Below, piece after piece: positions 25,793-36,088 of a stretch of DNA of 64,000 nucleotides. This DNA comes from Marilutibacter penaei (GTDB lineage: Bacteria > Pseudomonadota > Gammaproteobacteria > Xanthomonadales > Xanthomonadaceae): positions 372,001 to 436,000 of the forward strand of contig NZ_JACHTE010000001.1 of assembly GCF_014145395.1 (NCBI RefSeq). Direction: 5' to 3'. A model generated the notes under the pieces. It made no database searches. It was given only the letters and a program-made list of their open reading frames with translations, and was not told the DNA's origin. Position numbers and translations under genes: made by a program. Each line of letters opens with the position of its first letter. Positions within the stretch are counted from its first letter, which is position 1.

Positions 25793-28700
25793 ATGGCCCC
25801 AGAAAACCGTCCTGCCCGTGCAGGCGTCGGTCATTCGCCGCGCCTGCTCATCAGCCCCGAGCTCCCCCCCGCGCCGGCCCCCGAGCGCGCCGCGATCACC
25901 CATGCGTGGGTCCGTGAGGAGGCCGCGCATGTCCAGGCCCTGCTCACGCAGGCCCGGATGGACGACGAGGCCCGTGAAACCACCCGCCGCAAGGCCACCG
26001 ATCTGGTGGAACGGGTGCGTGCCGGCGTCCACGACCAGGGTGCGATCGAAGCCTTCATGCGCCAGTACGACCTGGGCAGCGAGGAAGGCGTGCTGCTGAT
26101 GTGCGTGGCCGAGGCCCTGCTGCGCATCCCGGACCAGCAGACCACCGACCGGCTGATCCGCGACAAGCTCGGCGAGGCCGACTGGAAGCGCCACATGGGT
26201 CAGTCGGAGTCGGTGCTGGTCAATGCCTCCACCTGGGGCCTGATGCTGACCGGCCACCTGGTCGAGCTCGGCGACGAGACCAAGCGCGACACCCGCGGCG
26301 CGTTCAAACGCCTGGTCGGGCGCGTCGGCGAGCCGGTGATCCGCCTCGCGGTGCGCCAGGCCATGCGCATCATGGGCCACCAGTTCGTGATGGGCCGGAC
26401 CATCGGCGAGGCCCTGAACCGGTCGCGCAAGGGCATCAATGCGGACTATCGCTACTCGTTCGACATGCTGGGCGAGGCCGCACTGACCGAGCCGGATGCC
26501 CAACGCTACCTGGAGGCCTACCGGCAGGCCATCCAGGCCATCGGACGCCATGCCGCGGAGCACGGCCACGCCGCCCAGCTCCGGGACGGTGTCTTCGGCG
26601 CCGCTTCCATCTCGGTCAAGCTCTCGGCCCTGCACCCGCGCTACGAGCACGCCAAGCGTGCGCGCGTGCTGGCCGAACTGGTCCCGCGCGTGCTGGAACT
26701 GGCGCGACTGGCGAAGTCGCACGGGATCGGATTCACCATCGACGCCGAAGAAGCCGACCGCCTGGAGCTGTCGCTCGACGTGTTCGCCGCTGCGTATGCC
26801 GACCCCTCCCTCGAAGGCTGGGAGGGTTACGGACTGGCGATCCAGGCGTATCAGAAGCGCGCACCGGAGGTGATCGACTTCATCGCCGCGCTGGCGCGCC
26901 GGCATGGCCGCCGCATCCCGGTGCGCCTCGTCAAGGGGGCGTACTGGGACAGCGAGATCAAACGCGCCCAGGTGGACTGCCACCCCACCTATCCGGTGTT
27001 CACGCGCAAGCCGAACACCGACGTGTCCTACCTCGCCTGCGCCCGGAAGATGCTGTCCCAGGCCGACGTGGTCTACCCGATGTTCGCCACCCACAACGCG
27101 CACACCATCGCCGCGGTGCACACGATGGCGCGTGCCGGCGGCGGCGCCGTGGCCTTCGAATTCCAGAAGCTGCACGGCATGGGCGAGGACCTCTACAACG
27201 AGGTCATTCCCGCCGACCGCCTCGACGTCCCCTGCCGCGTGTACGCCCCGGTCGGCTCCCACGAGGACCTGCTGCCCTACCTGGTGCGTCGCCTGCTCGA
27301 GAACGGCGCCAACTCCAGCTTCGTCAACCGGATCACCGACGAGGACGTCCCGGTCGAGGACCTGGTCCGCGACCCGCTCGACACGGTTGCCGGCTTCGAC
27401 ACCATCCCCCACCCGCAGATCCCGCTGCCGGTCGAGCTGTACCGCAGTTTCGCGGACCGCTTGCCGTACTGCGACAGGAGCAACTCCATGGGCATCAACC
27501 TCGCCAACGACGACGCGCTTCGCGAGCTGGCCGATCGCATCAACGCTGCCTACCGCGATGACTGGTTCGCCGGACCGCTGGTCCCCGGTGCGAACCCGGA
27601 CGGCGAGAGCCGCCCGGTGACCAACCCGGCCGACCTGCGGGAGGTCGTCGGGCATTGGCGTGCCGCGGACGGTGCGACGGTGGAGCAGGCGCTGGAAAAC
27701 GCCGTGGCCGCGCAGCCGAAATGGAACGCCATGCCGGCCGCCGGCCGTGCGGCGATCCTGGAGCATGCCGCCGACCTGCTCGAACAACGCATGCCCGAGT
27801 TCATCGCCATGTGCACGCGCGATGCCGGCAAGACCATCCTGGACGGGGTCGGCGAAGTCCGCGAGGCCGTGGACTTCCTGCGCTACTACGGCGCGCAGGT
27901 GCGCACCATGTTCAACCCCGAGCCGCTGCCGGGCCCGACCGGCGAGACCAACGTGCTCGAGCTGCACGGCCGCGGCGTGTTCGTCTGCATCAGCCCGTGG
28001 AATTTCCCGCTGGCGATCTACATCGGGCAGGTCGCCGCGGCACTGGCGACCGGCAACGCGGTGATCGCCAAGCCGGCCGAGCAGACCAACCTGGTCGGCT
28101 ATGCGGCGACGAAACTGCTGCACGAAGCCGGCGTGCCCGAGGACGTGCTGCAGTTCCTGCCCGGCGACGGTGCCATCGTGGGCGCCGCGCTCACACGCGA
28201 CCCGCGGGTCGCCGGCGTCGCCTTCACCGGCTCCAACGACACCGCCGCGGCGATCAACCGCTCACTCGCCGGTCGCGATGGCGCGCTGGGCGTGCTGATC
28301 GCCGAGACCGGCGGCCAGAATGCGCTGATCGCCGACTCCTCCGCGCTGCCCGAGCAGCTGGTCAAGGACGCGATGGCCTCGGCCTTCACCTCGGCGGGCC
28401 AGCGCTGCTCGGCGGCACGCGTGCTGTTCGTGCAGGAAGACATCGCCGACAAGGTCATCGAGATGCTGGCCGGTGCCATGGCCGAACTGAAACTGGGCGA
28501 CCCCGGCCTGCTGTCGACCGACGTCGGCCCGGTCATCGACCAGGACGCGCTGGAAAACCTGGAGCAGCACGTGATGCGCATGGACATCGAGGCGACCCAC
28601 ATCGCCACGGTGCCGGCGACGCCGGAAGCGGAGCACGGGACGTTCTTCGCGCCCCGCGCTTACGAGCTGCGCTCGCTGGACCAGCTGCACAAGGAGATCT

Positions 28701-29044
28701 TCGGGCCGGTGCTGCACGTGATCCGCTGGAAGGCCAGCGAGCTCGACCAGGTGATCGACGCCATCAACGCGACCGGTTTCGGCCTCACCCTCGGCATCCA
28801 CTCGCGGATCGACGAGACGGTCGAGAGGATCACCCGCGCCATCAAGGTCGGCAACTGCTACGTCAACCGCAACCAGATCGGCGCGATCGTCGGCGTGCAG
28901 CCCTTCGGCGGCCAGGGACTGTCCGGCACGGGCCCCAAGGCCGGCGGCCCGCACTACCTGGCGCGCTTCGTCACCGAGAAGACGGTGACGATCAACACCA
29001 CCGCGGCAGGCGGCAATGCATCGCTGCTGACCCTGGGGGAGTAA
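25793..29044 (+). CDS. putA: Bifunctional proline dehydrogenase / P5C dehydrogenase PutA
   Basis: A 1083-residue enzyme that oxidises proline to glutamate. Residues about 40-480 form the helical domain and FAD-barrel proline dehydrogenase, with RIPVRLVKGAYWDSEIKRAQ, MFATHNAHTIAAVHTMA and RRLLENGANSSFVNRI. The rest is an aldehyde dehydrogenase: FVCISPWNFPLAIYIGQVAA, the general-base Glu in IAETGGQNALIADSS and the nucleophile Cys in SAGQRCSAARVLF, ending with QPFGGQGLSGTGPKAGG. The N-terminal ribbon-helix-helix repressor domain of the E. coli protein is absent, so this PutA should not bind DNA itself. Start at 25793 gives MAPENRPARAGVGHSPR. It ends in a two-way terminator shared with the facing porin. 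Confidence 0.96.
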   Translation: MAPENRPARAGVGHSPRLLISPELPPAPAPERAAITHAWVREEAAHVQALLTQARMDDEARETTRRKATDLVERVRAGVHDQGAIEAFMRQYDLGSEEGVLLMCVAEALLRIPDQQTTDRLIRDKLGEADWKRHMGQSESVLVNASTWGLMLTGHLVELGDETKRDTRGAFKRLVGRVGEPVIRLAVRQAMRIMGHQFVMGRTIGEALNRSRKGINADYRYSFDMLGEAALTEPDAQRYLEAYRQAIQAIGRHAAEHGHAAQLRDGVFGAASISVKLSALHPRYEHAKRARVLAELVPRVLELARLAKSHGIGFTIDAEEADRLELSLDVFAAAYADPSLEGWEGYGLAIQAYQKRAPEVIDFIAALARRHGRRIPVRLVKGAYWDSEIKRAQVDCHPTYPVFTRKPNTDVSYLACARKMLSQADVVYPMFATHNAHTIAAVHTMARAGGGAVAFEFQKLHGMGEDLYNEVIPADRLDVPCRVYAPVGSHEDLLPYLVRRLLENGANSSFVNRITDEDVPVEDLVRDPLDTVAGFDTIPHPQIPLPVELYRSFADRLPYCDRSNSMGINLANDDALRELADRINAAYRDDWFAGPLVPGANPDGESRPVTNPADLREVVGHWRAADGATVEQALENAVAAQPKWNAMPAAGRAAILEHAADLLEQRMPEFIAMCTRDAGKTILDGVGEVREAVDFLRYYGAQVRTMFNPEPLPGPTGETNVLELHGRGVFVCISPWNFPLAIYIGQVAAALATGNAVIAKPAEQTNLVGYAATKLLHEAGVPEDVLQFLPGDGAIVGAALTRDPRVAGVAFTGSNDTAAAINRSLAGRDGALGVLIAETGGQNALIADSSALPEQLVKDAMASAFTSAGQRCSAARVLFVQEDIADKVIEMLAGAMAELKLGDPGLLSTDVGPVIDQDALENLEQHVMRMDIEATHIATVPATPEAEHGTFFAPRAYELRSLDQLHKEIFGPVLHVIRWKASELDQVIDAINATGFGLTLGIHSRIDETVERITRAIKVGNCYVNRNQIGAIVGVQPFGGQGLSGTGPKAGGPHYLARFVTEKTVTINTTAAGGNASLLTLGE

Positions 29045-29109
29045 GTCCCGCACGGTCCCGGGCTGCCCCGCACCCGGGATCCGGCACGGTCGACCGGATG
29101 ATGCACGAC

Positions 29110-29141
29110 AAAAAAAGCCCCGCCGGAGCGGGGCTTTTTTC
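29110..29141. terminator. Bidirectional intrinsic terminator between putA and the FadL-like gene
   Basis: AAAAAAGCCCCGC, a CGGA loop and GCGGGGCTTTTTT form a symmetric hairpin with an A-run on one side and a T-run on the other, so it works on both strands. It separates convergent putA and the porin gene. Confidence 0.92.
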
Positions 29142-29161
29142 TTGCAGGACCGGTATCGCGA

Positions 29162-30514
29162 TCAGAAGCGGTACTGGCCCGAGACGCCGAACAGGTGCGC
29201 GTCGCCGTCGAAGGTGCCGAACAGGCGCTGGCCACCCGCCTGCGGCGGGGTGATGATGCCGATCTCGGGGGTGTCCGGATCGATGTAGGTGTACGCGAAG
29301 TTCATCTCGAACGCGTCGCTGATGTTCCAGGTCGCGCCCAGCGAGTACCAGCGGCGATCCTCGTCCGGCAGGCGCGGCGTGCGGTGCGCATACGTGGTCG
29401 GCGTTTCGTCGTAGGCGAAACCGGCGCGCAGGGTCCATGCGTCGCTCAGCACGTAGTCCGCGCCGATCGACGAGAAGCGCGTGTCGCCCCAGCTGAACTC
29501 CTCGACCGAATCCGGATCCGGGTTGTTGAAATCGATGCGCACTTCGCGCAGCGAGCTCCAGTTGGTCTCCGAGTAGGTGGCGGCCATCGAGAACCGGTCG
29601 GTGAACTGGTAGCCCACGTCGATGCTCATCACGGACGGCGTGGTCAGCGCGGCGCTGGCGTCGCCGTCGTTGAACAGCACGCGGGTCATCGGGTTGGCGT
29701 CGAACACCGCGCGCGCATTCGCCGGGACCGTCCAGTCAGCCTCGCCCTCGAGGTCGTAGTCGATCTCGGAGCGGTACGACCAGCCGAGGGTCAGCTTGTC
29801 GGTCGGGCGCAGGTTCGCGCCGAGCAGCCAGCCGAAGCCGTTGTCCTCGCCCTGCACTTCAGCGAAGCCATCGGCGGCCTGCGGACGGGCGAACGGCAGG
29901 GGTGCGCCGGCGCCCATCAGGATCGTACCGAAGTCGACCGCCTTGGACAGCGTGACGTCGGCACGCGAGAAGATGAAACCACCGCCGACGGAGAAGCGGT
30001 CGGTGATGTCGATCGCGCCGGACAGGGTGAGATCGACGATCTGCACGTCCGAGGTCACCGCGTAGTAGCGGCCCACCCAGTCGCGGTCGTATTCGGTCTT
30101 CAGGCCGAACGGCGCGCTGACCATGGCGCCCAGCGCCAGGCCGTTGTCGAACTTGTGGACCACCGACATCGCCGGGATCGGGGTCACGTCACCGGCCTGG
30201 CCGCCGTCGCCACCGGTCAGCGGCTGGCGGAGGATGTCGTAGCCCTCCATGTCGGCCGCTTCGTAGTTCAGGTCGATGACGCTCAGGTCGCCCTGGACCG
30301 TCGTGCCCTCGAAACGGGTCATCGTGGCCGGGTTGTTGGTGACCACGGACGCGTCGTCGTCACGGATGCCGGCGCCCGCGAAGGCGGCGCCCATCGACTT
30401 GACGCTGTTTTCCTTGAGCTGGAAGCCCGAGGCGTGGGCCTGGCCGAACGCCAGCGCGCCGGAAATGCCCAGCGCCAGCGCCGACAGGCGGATCATGCGG
30501 TCTGCGTGTTGCAT
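29162..30514 (-). CDS. FadL/OMPP1-family outer membrane transporter
   Basis: A 450-residue outer-membrane protein with a signal peptide cut after AHASG; the mature N-terminus GFQLKENSVKSMGAAFAGAG is the FadL plug signature, and VTNNPATMTRFEGTTVQGDL matches its NPA motif. The remainder alternates like a 14-strand barrel and ends LFGVSGQYRF with a terminal Phe, as outer-membrane proteins do. Members import long-chain fatty acids or other hydrophobic compounds; the substrate is not known here. The ATG at 30514 is preceded by GGAGAG; a start at 30529 would lie upstream of that site. Confidence 0.9.
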   Translation of the reverse strand: MQHADRMIRLSALALGISGALAFGQAHASGFQLKENSVKSMGAAFAGAGIRDDDASVVTNNPATMTRFEGTTVQGDLSVIDLNYEAADMEGYDILRQPLTGGDGGQAGDVTPIPAMSVVHKFDNGLALGAMVSAPFGLKTEYDRDWVGRYYAVTSDVQIVDLTLSGAIDITDRFSVGGGFIFSRADVTLSKAVDFGTILMGAGAPLPFARPQAADGFAEVQGEDNGFGWLLGANLRPTDKLTLGWSYRSEIDYDLEGEADWTVPANARAVFDANPMTRVLFNDGDASAALTTPSVMSIDVGYQFTDRFSMAATYSETNWSSLREVRIDFNNPDPDSVEEFSWGDTRFSSIGADYVLSDAWTLRAGFAYDETPTTYAHRTPRLPDEDRRWYSLGATWNISDAFEMNFAYTYIDPDTPEIGIITPPQAGGQRLFGTFDGDAHLFGVSGQYRF

Positions 30515-30766
30515 GCGTGCTCTCTCCATTGGAGTTTCTTATAGGTGCTTTCCGGTCGCCGCAGCCCTGCGGGAACCCTCCCGACATACGACGCCGTATG
30601 TACTATATCGTGAAATTAACCGGTTGCTAACAACCACCCATCACATTCCCGGTACTCGCGGGTGCGTGGCCTGGCGTGGATGCCTTATCGTCGGTGGACG
30701 CACGCGGGACCAGTCCCACTGGTCATGCTGCGCCGCGCCCGTCGCTGGAAACGAGCCCACCATCCC

Positions 30767-31438
30767 ATGTTCATCGCCGTTCCCTCCCGCCAGAAGTCGC
30801 CGCTGCGCTGGGCCACGCCGTTGCTGTTCGCGGCGTTGTGGGGGTGCTTTGCATGGGTGGCGATGCTGCCCGATGGCAGCCAGGACCGGCTGATGCAGGA
30901 CTGGGGGGCGCTGTCCGGCGGACTCGATGCCGCGTCGCCCCACGACTGGCAACGCCTGTTCACGGCGCTGTTCCTGCACGCCGACTGGGCCCACCTGCTC
31001 GGCAACCTCGTGTTCCTGTTGATTTTCGGGCTGCCCGCGGAGCGGATCATGGGCGGCTGGCGGCTCCTTCTGGTGTTCCTGATTGGCGGAGCGTTCGCCA
31101 ACCTGGCCGCCGTGATCGCCATCAGCACGCCGGACCGGGTGATCATCGGTGCCAGCGGCGCGGTATCGGCCCTCATCGGCGCGTATCTGGCGCTGTTTCC
31201 GCAAGCGCGGCTGGGCGTGGTGTTGCCGCTGGGCCTCTACCTGCAGTTCCTGCGGGTGCCGGCCACCCTGCTGATCGGCACCTGGGCACTGCTGCAGATC
31301 CTGTTCACCTGGTTCGGCCCGGCCTTCGGCGCGGTCGCCTGGTCGGCGCACCTGGCCGGCTTCGCGTTCGGCGGCAGCTTTGCCCTGATCGCCCGGTCCG
31401 GCATCGCCAAGCGGATGCGCCAGCGCAGCGGCTACTGA
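30767..31438 (+). CDS. Rhomboid-family intramembrane serine protease
   Basis: A 223-residue protein with six hydrophobic segments. The catalytic pair is present: Ser130 in IIGASGAVSALIGAYL (GxSG) and His195 in WSAHLAGFAFG. The L1 loop and second-helix region (FTALFLHADWAHLLGNLVFL) show the usual H..W.H...N sequence. It cuts membrane proteins within the bilayer; the targets are unknown. The ATG at 30767 (MFIAVPSRQK) is preferred; the frame stays open 105 bases upstream but that part is not rhomboid-like. It is divergent from the FadL-type gene and 84 bases ahead of DUF1820. Confidence 0.9.
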   Translation: MFIAVPSRQKSPLRWATPLLFAALWGCFAWVAMLPDGSQDRLMQDWGALSGGLDAASPHDWQRLFTALFLHADWAHLLGNLVFLLIFGLPAERIMGGWRLLLVFLIGGAFANLAAVIAISTPDRVIIGASGAVSALIGAYLALFPQARLGVVLPLGLYLQFLRVPATLLIGTWALLQILFTWFGPAFGAVAWSAHLAGFAFGGSFALIARSGIAKRMRQRSGY

Positions 31439-31522
31439 GCGGCCTTGAGATGGGGCGACGCCGCCCCTAGGTACGGCGACAGGGACGATGTCCCGAATCG
31501 CCCACAGGACCGATCGCCCGCC

Positions 31523-31843
31523 ATGTCGAAACCGCTCTACAAGGTCACGTTCCTCAACGCCGGCAAGGTGTACGAGCTCTACGCACGCCAGGTCGCGTCG
31601 GGCGCGCTGTGGGGATTCACCGAGGTCCGCGACCTCGTGTTCGACGTGAACGCGGGCGTGGTGGTGGATCCGACCGAGGAGCGGCTGCGCGACGAGTTCG
31701 GCCAGACGCGGGTGCTGCACCTGCCGATGCAGAGCATCGTCCGCATCGAGGAGGTGGAGCGGAAGGGCACTTCGACGATCCGCGACGCCGGGACCGGCGA
31801 GAAGGTGGTGACGCCGTTCCCGATGCCCGGCAAGCCGCGCTGA
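31523..31843 (+). CDS. DUF1820 family protein
   Basis: A 106-residue soluble protein, MSKPLYKVTFLNAGKVYELY at the start and LPMQSIVRIEEVERKGTSTI in the middle, matching the DUF1820 family at full length. Its members are small cytoplasmic proteins of gammaproteobacteria with no known function. It runs in the same direction as the rhomboid gene and ends 10 bases before the stop of the facing S41 protease gene, with no room for a separate terminator. Confidence 0.85.
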   Translation: MSKPLYKVTFLNAGKVYELYARQVASGALWGFTEVRDLVFDVNAGVVVDPTEERLRDEFGQTRVLHLPMQSIVRIEEVERKGTSTIRDAGTGEKVVTPFPMPGKPR

Positions 31844-31853
31844 CCCGGTACGC

Positions 31854-33188
31854 TCAGCCGCCTGCGGCCGGTACCGGGCGGGCCGTATCCCGCTTCAGTT
31901 CGGCCAGGGCAGACGCGATGTGGCGTTCGCCGGACAGCACTTCGCCCGCGTTCTCGCCGGCGACGCCCGCGGCCTTCCCACCATCCAGATGGCCGGGCAG
32001 GCTCGATTCGACATAGCGCGCGGCGCCACCGTCGCTCCCGTCTTCGGCGGGATGCAGCACCACGTCCGGCACGATGCCCAGGGCCTGGATCGATTCGCCA
32101 CTGGGCGTGTAATAGCGCGCGGTGGTGAGCTTCACGGAGTCGCCGTTGTCGAGCGGCAGGACGGTCTGGACCGAGCCCTTGCCGAAGGTGCGGCTGCCGA
32201 CCACGCGGGCCCGGCCGTTGTCGCGCAGCGCGCCGGCCAGCACCTCCGATGCACTGGCGGAACCGGCGTCCACCAGCACCACCACCGGGGCACCCTCCAG
32301 ACGATCGCCCGGGGTCGCCGAGAACTGCGCGTCGCTGATCGCGAGGCGCCCGCGCGTACTCACGATCTCCCCGGCCTCCAGCAGGTCATCGGCCACCTGC
32401 ACGGCCGAGGTCAACAGGCCGCCGGGATTGCTGCGCAGGTCGATGACCAGCCCCCGCAGCGGCGCGCCGGCTTCGGCCTTCAATGCATCGAGCTGGGTGG
32501 CGAAGTCGGCGGCCGTATCCGCCTGGAACGCACTGATGCGGATGTAGGCGTAGCCGGGCTCGAGCATCCGGCCACGGATGCTGGTGATACGGATGGTGTC
32601 GCGGGTCAGGGTGACGTCGAACGGCGCGTCCCGGCCCTTGCGCACGAGGGTCAGCGTCAGCGAACTGCCGGCCGGACCCCGCAGGGGCGCCGACGTGTCG
32701 CCCTCGTCCGGCTCGAAGGCCTTGCCGTCGATGGCCGTGATGATGTCGCCGGACTGCAGGCCGGCACGCTCGGCCGGCGTGCCGTCGATCGGCGCGATGA
32801 CCTTGAGCGTGCCGTCGGGCTGGCGCTGCAGCTCCACGCCGATGCCCTCGTACGCACCGCGGGCGCGTTCGTCGAAGTCCTCGGACTGGTCCTTGTCGAA
32901 ATAGACACTGTGGGGATCGAGGTCGAACAGCAGGCCGCGGATGGCCGACTCCATCAGGTCCTTGTCCTCGACCGGCTCCACGTAGGCCTGCTTGATCGCG
33001 CTGTACACGGTCACGTAGCGGCGGATCTCGTCCAGCGGCACGGCCGAACCGACCATTTCCGGGCTGGCGCCCGCGGGCGGATCGGGCGGATCGGTCGGCG
33101 GCGCGTCCTGCGCGGACGCAGGCCCCAGCACGCTGGCCAGGACCCAACCGGACAGCACGGCGATCGGACGGATGCAACGGACGGGCAT
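31854..33188 (-). CDS. S41 C-terminal processing peptidase (CtpA-like)
   Basis: A 444-residue periplasmic protease with a signal peptide (cut after ASAQ), a PDZ domain (about 115-205; GLQSGDIITAIDGKAFEPDE) and an S41 catalytic domain. The Ser is in DAGSASASEVLAGALRD and the Lys in TFGKGSVQTVLPL, the Ser/Lys dyad of tail-specific proteases. LIDPHS-type text appears as LLFDLDPHSVYFDKDQ, the usual pre-PDZ signature. The start at 33188 has GGAG six bases upstream; the longer frame does not. It lies downstream of gpmI and envC, a conserved order in which the protease often acts on cell-wall hydrolase control. Confidence 0.93.
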   Translation of the reverse strand: MPVRCIRPIAVLSGWVLASVLGPASAQDAPPTDPPDPPAGASPEMVGSAVPLDEIRRYVTVYSAIKQAYVEPVEDKDLMESAIRGLLFDLDPHSVYFDKDQSEDFDERARGAYEGIGVELQRQPDGTLKVIAPIDGTPAERAGLQSGDIITAIDGKAFEPDEGDTSAPLRGPAGSSLTLTLVRKGRDAPFDVTLTRDTIRITSIRGRMLEPGYAYIRISAFQADTAADFATQLDALKAEAGAPLRGLVIDLRSNPGGLLTSAVQVADDLLEAGEIVSTRGRLAISDAQFSATPGDRLEGAPVVVLVDAGSASASEVLAGALRDNGRARVVGSRTFGKGSVQTVLPLDNGDSVKLTTARYYTPSGESIQALGIVPDVVLHPAEDGSDGGAARYVESSLPGHLDGGKAAGVAGENAGEVLSGERHIASALAELKRDTARPVPAAGG

Positions 33189-33302
33189 GCAGGACTCCGG
33201 TTCGGGCCGGGCCTCCAGCCCGGCGGTCTGCTTGGATATGAACACGTTAGGGCGCACGGATGGAAGCTTTCGTTAACCCCATGCACGCGCCTGCGGGGGC
33301 AT

Positions 33303-34553
33303 TCAGCGACGCAGCCAGACCCCGGGATCGACCGGCTTGCCGTCGCGGCGGAGCTCGAAATAGAGCGCGGGCCGGCCGTGCCCACCCGAGGTGCCGACCG
33401 TCGCCACCGCGTCCCCGCGCTGCACGCTGTCGCCCACGTCCTTGAGCAGGGCGTCGTTGTGGGCGTACAGGCTCATGTAGCCGCCCCCATGGTCGACGAT
33501 CAGCAGCATGCCGTAGCCGGTCATCCAGCCGGCATACACCACGCTGCCGGCGGCCACGGCCTTGACCGGGGTGCCTGCCGCGGCACCCAGCAGCAGGCCG
33601 TCGCTGCTTCGGCCGTCCGGCATCCGGGCCTGGTAACCGGCCATCAGGCTGCCGGTCAGCGGCCACCCGGTGCCGCCGACCTGCGGGCCGCCCAGGGCCG
33701 CGCTGGCAAGCGGCGGGGCGGACCGTGGCGCGGGCGTGGCGCCCGGCGTCGCCGAAGCGGCGGCGGCCGCCTGGCGCGCGGCTTCCGCTTCGGCGGCCCG
33801 CCGGCGTTCTGCTTCCGCGCGACGCGCGGCCTCGCGCAGGCGGGCGAGCAACTGCTCCAGCCCACGGGCATCCCGCCCCAGCGTGCGCTCGCGCGTGCGG
33901 CGGTCGTCAAAACGCGCGTCAAGGTCGGCCACCAGCGCCTTGCGGGCATCGCGGTCCTGCTCGAGGCTGGCGACGCGCGCGTCGAGTTCGCGCTTCGATG
34001 CTTCAAGCGTGAGCTGGCGCGCCGCGATGTCGCGCTCGACCGCGTCGAGGTCCTCCAGTTCGGCCGACAGCGCCCGGATGCGATCGGCGCGGTCCTGCTG
34101 CAGGTACCGGTGGTACGTGAGCAGGCGCTGTGCCTGGGCGACACTGTCCTGGGCCAGCAGCACCTTCAGGGGGGCATCCCCGCCCTGAGCATAGGCCGCG
34201 CGCAGCAGCCGGGCCAGCTCCTCCCGCTGCCCGGCCAGGGCAAGCTGCATCGTGTCGCGCCGCTGCTGCAACGAGGCGAGCGAGGCCTCCTCGTCCGCGA
34301 GTTGCAACTCGATGTCATGGAGCGCCCGGCTGGACTGCGCGACCTTCTCGTCGGCATCCCTCAGCGCCCGGTGCGCATCGCTCCGCTCGCCTTCGATCTC
34401 GCGCCGCTCGGCGGCCACCTCGCGCAGCTCGCGCTGGACCGCCTCCAGCTGCCGTTCGGTGGCACGCTGCTGCTGCGCGGCCGCGTGGGTGGCGCACAGG
34501 CACAGGGCCAGCGCGGCCCACCGGGCAATGGCAGGCAGGCGCGCGGGCGGCAT
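33303..34553 (-). CDS. envC: Murein hydrolase activator EnvC-like, degenerate LytM domain
   Basis: A 416-residue exported protein: signal peptide (cut after THAAA), a long coiled coil over about residues 28-235 full of Arg/Glu/Gln heptads, an Ala/Pro linker, and a C-terminal LytM (M23) domain. In the LytM part, GTPVKAVAAGSVVYAGWMTG and the YMSLYAHNDALLKDVGDSVQ stretch keep the fold. The first zinc ligand position reads DGLLLGA rather than H...D, so the enzyme is probably inactive and activates amidases at the septum, as EnvC does. Its ATG overlaps the gpmI stop by one base (TGATG). Confidence 0.9.
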   Translation of the reverse strand: MPPARLPAIARWAALALCLCATHAAAQQQRATERQLEAVQRELREVAAERREIEGERSDAHRALRDADEKVAQSSRALHDIELQLADEEASLASLQQRRDTMQLALAGQREELARLLRAAYAQGGDAPLKVLLAQDSVAQAQRLLTYHRYLQQDRADRIRALSAELEDLDAVERDIAARQLTLEASKRELDARVASLEQDRDARKALVADLDARFDDRRTRERTLGRDARGLEQLLARLREAARRAEAERRRAAEAEAARQAAAAASATPGATPAPRSAPPLASAALGGPQVGGTGWPLTGSLMAGYQARMPDGRSSDGLLLGAAAGTPVKAVAAGSVVYAGWMTGYGMLLIVDHGGGYMSLYAHNDALLKDVGDSVQRGDAVATVGTSGGHGRPALYFELRRDGKPVDPGVWLRR

Positions 34554-36088
34554 CAGGCGTCCAGCAGGCTCCGGCCGCTCATGTCGTCCGGCTTCGGCAG
34601 GCCGAGCAGGTCGAGCATCGTCGGCGCGACGTCGCGCAGGGCGCCGCCGCTGCGCAGCGCCGCATCGCGCGGCCCCCGATAGACGAACGGCACCGGACCG
34701 ACGGTGTGCGCGGTATGCGCCTGGCCGGTCGCCGGGTCGCGCATCATCTCGAGGTTGCCGTGGTCGGCGGTGACCAGCAGGGCGCCACCGGCCGCCTCGA
34801 CCGCCGAACGGACCGCGCCAATCGCCGTGTCGACCGCCTCGGCCGCCTTCACCGCCGCTTCGAAGACACCGGTGTGCCCGACCATGTCCGGATTGGCGAT
34901 GTTGCAGACGATCGCGTCGAAACGCCCGGAGCCGATCGCATCCACCAGCTGGGCCGTCAATTGCGGGCAGTTCATCTCCGGCTGGAGGTCATAGGTGGCG
35001 ACCTGCGGGCTCGGGATCAGGATGCGCTCTTCGCCCTCGTACGTGTCCTCGCGCCCGCCGCTGAAAAAGAAGGTGACGTGGGCGTATTTCTCGGTCTCGG
35101 CGATGCGCAGCTGGGCCATGCCGTTCTGCTCCAGCACTTCGCCGAGCGTGTTGCGCAGGTCTTCCGGCGGGAAGGCCAGCGGGGCGGGCAGCCTGGCGTC
35201 GTATTCGGTCAGGCAGACGAAGCTCGACAGCGCGGGCCGGCGCGCATGGAAGCCCTGGAAGTCCGGGGCGACGAAGGCTGCGCTCAACTGGCGCGCGCGG
35301 TCGGCGCGGAAATTCATGAAGACCACCGCATCGCCGTCGCGCATGGTGGCGCCGTCGTCGATGACCGTGGGGGCCACGAACTCGTCGTTCTCGCCGCGCG
35401 CGTAGGCGTCGGCCAGCGCGGTCGTGACGTCGGGGGCGTGGTGCTCGCTGGCGGCCTCGACGATGGCGTCCCACGCCTTGCGCACGCGATCCCAGCGGTT
35501 GTCGCGATCCATCGCGAAGTAACGGCCGGCGACGCTGGCGATCTCGGCATTGCCTGCCTTCTGGCAGGCCTCCTGCAGCGCCTTCAGGCTGGGCGCGGCC
35601 GAACGCGGCGGCGTGTCGCGGCCGTCGAGGAACGCATGCACGGCGACATGCGGCACGCCTTCGCGACGGGCCAGGTCGATCATCGCGAACAGGTGCGCCT
35701 CATGGCTGTGCACGCCACCCGGCGACAGCAGGCCCATCAGGTGCAGGGTGTGGCCGCCGGCCTTCGCGTCGGCACAGGCCGCGCGCAGCGCTTCGTTGGC
35801 GAAGAAACTGCCGTCCTCGATGGCCGCATCCACGCGGGTCAGGTCCTGGTAGACGATGCGCCCGGCGCCGAGGTTCATGTGGCCCACCTCGGAATTGCCC
35901 ATCTGGCCATCCGGCAGGCCGACGTGCCGGCCCTCGGTATGGATCAGCGTGTGGGGCGACGTGGCGACCAGCGCGTCCCAGTTCGGCAGGTGGGCGGCGG
36001 CGAGGGCGTTGTCGGTGGGGTCTTCGCGATGGCCCCAGCCGTCCAGGATCAGCAGGACGACCGGCGTGATGCGTGGCGATTCGGACAC
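34553..36088 (-). CDS. gpmI: 2,3-bisphosphoglycerate-independent phosphoglycerate mutase
   Basis: A 511-residue Mn-dependent glycolytic enzyme converting 3- to 2-phosphoglycerate. It opens with [20 protein letters not shown], with metal ligand Asp16, and [20 protein letters not shown], with the phosphoserine Ser66. Later signatures include [27 protein letters not shown], and the second metal site in [14 protein letters not shown] and [13 protein letters not shown]. Length matches the family (510-515). The start is GTG at 36088, giving (V)SESPRITPV; the open frame runs much further upstream but there it is antisense to other genes. First of the gpmI-envC-S41 set. Confidence 0.96.
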   Translation of the reverse strand: MSESPRITPVVLLILDGWGHREDPTDNALAAAHLPNWDALVATSPHTLIHTEGRHVGLPDGQMGNSEVGHMNLGAGRIVYQDLTRVDAAIEDGSFFANEALRAACADAKAGGHTLHLMGLLSPGGVHSHEAHLFAMIDLARREGVPHVAVHAFLDGRDTPPRSAAPSLKALQEACQKAGNAEIASVAGRYFAMDRDNRWDRVRKAWDAIVEAASEHHAPDVTTALADAYARGENDEFVAPTVIDDGATMRDGDAVVFMNFRADRARQLSAAFVAPDFQGFHARRPALSSFVCLTEYDARLPAPLAFPPEDLRNTLGEVLEQNGMAQLRIAETEKYAHVTFFFSGGREDTYEGEERILIPSPQVATYDLQPEMNCPQLTAQLVDAIGSGRFDAIVCNIANPDMVGHTGVFEAAVKAAEAVDTAIGAVRSAVEAAGGALLVTADHGNLEMMRDPATGQAHTAHTVGPVPFVYRGPRDAALRSGGALRDVAPTMLDLLGLPKPDDMSGRSLLDA

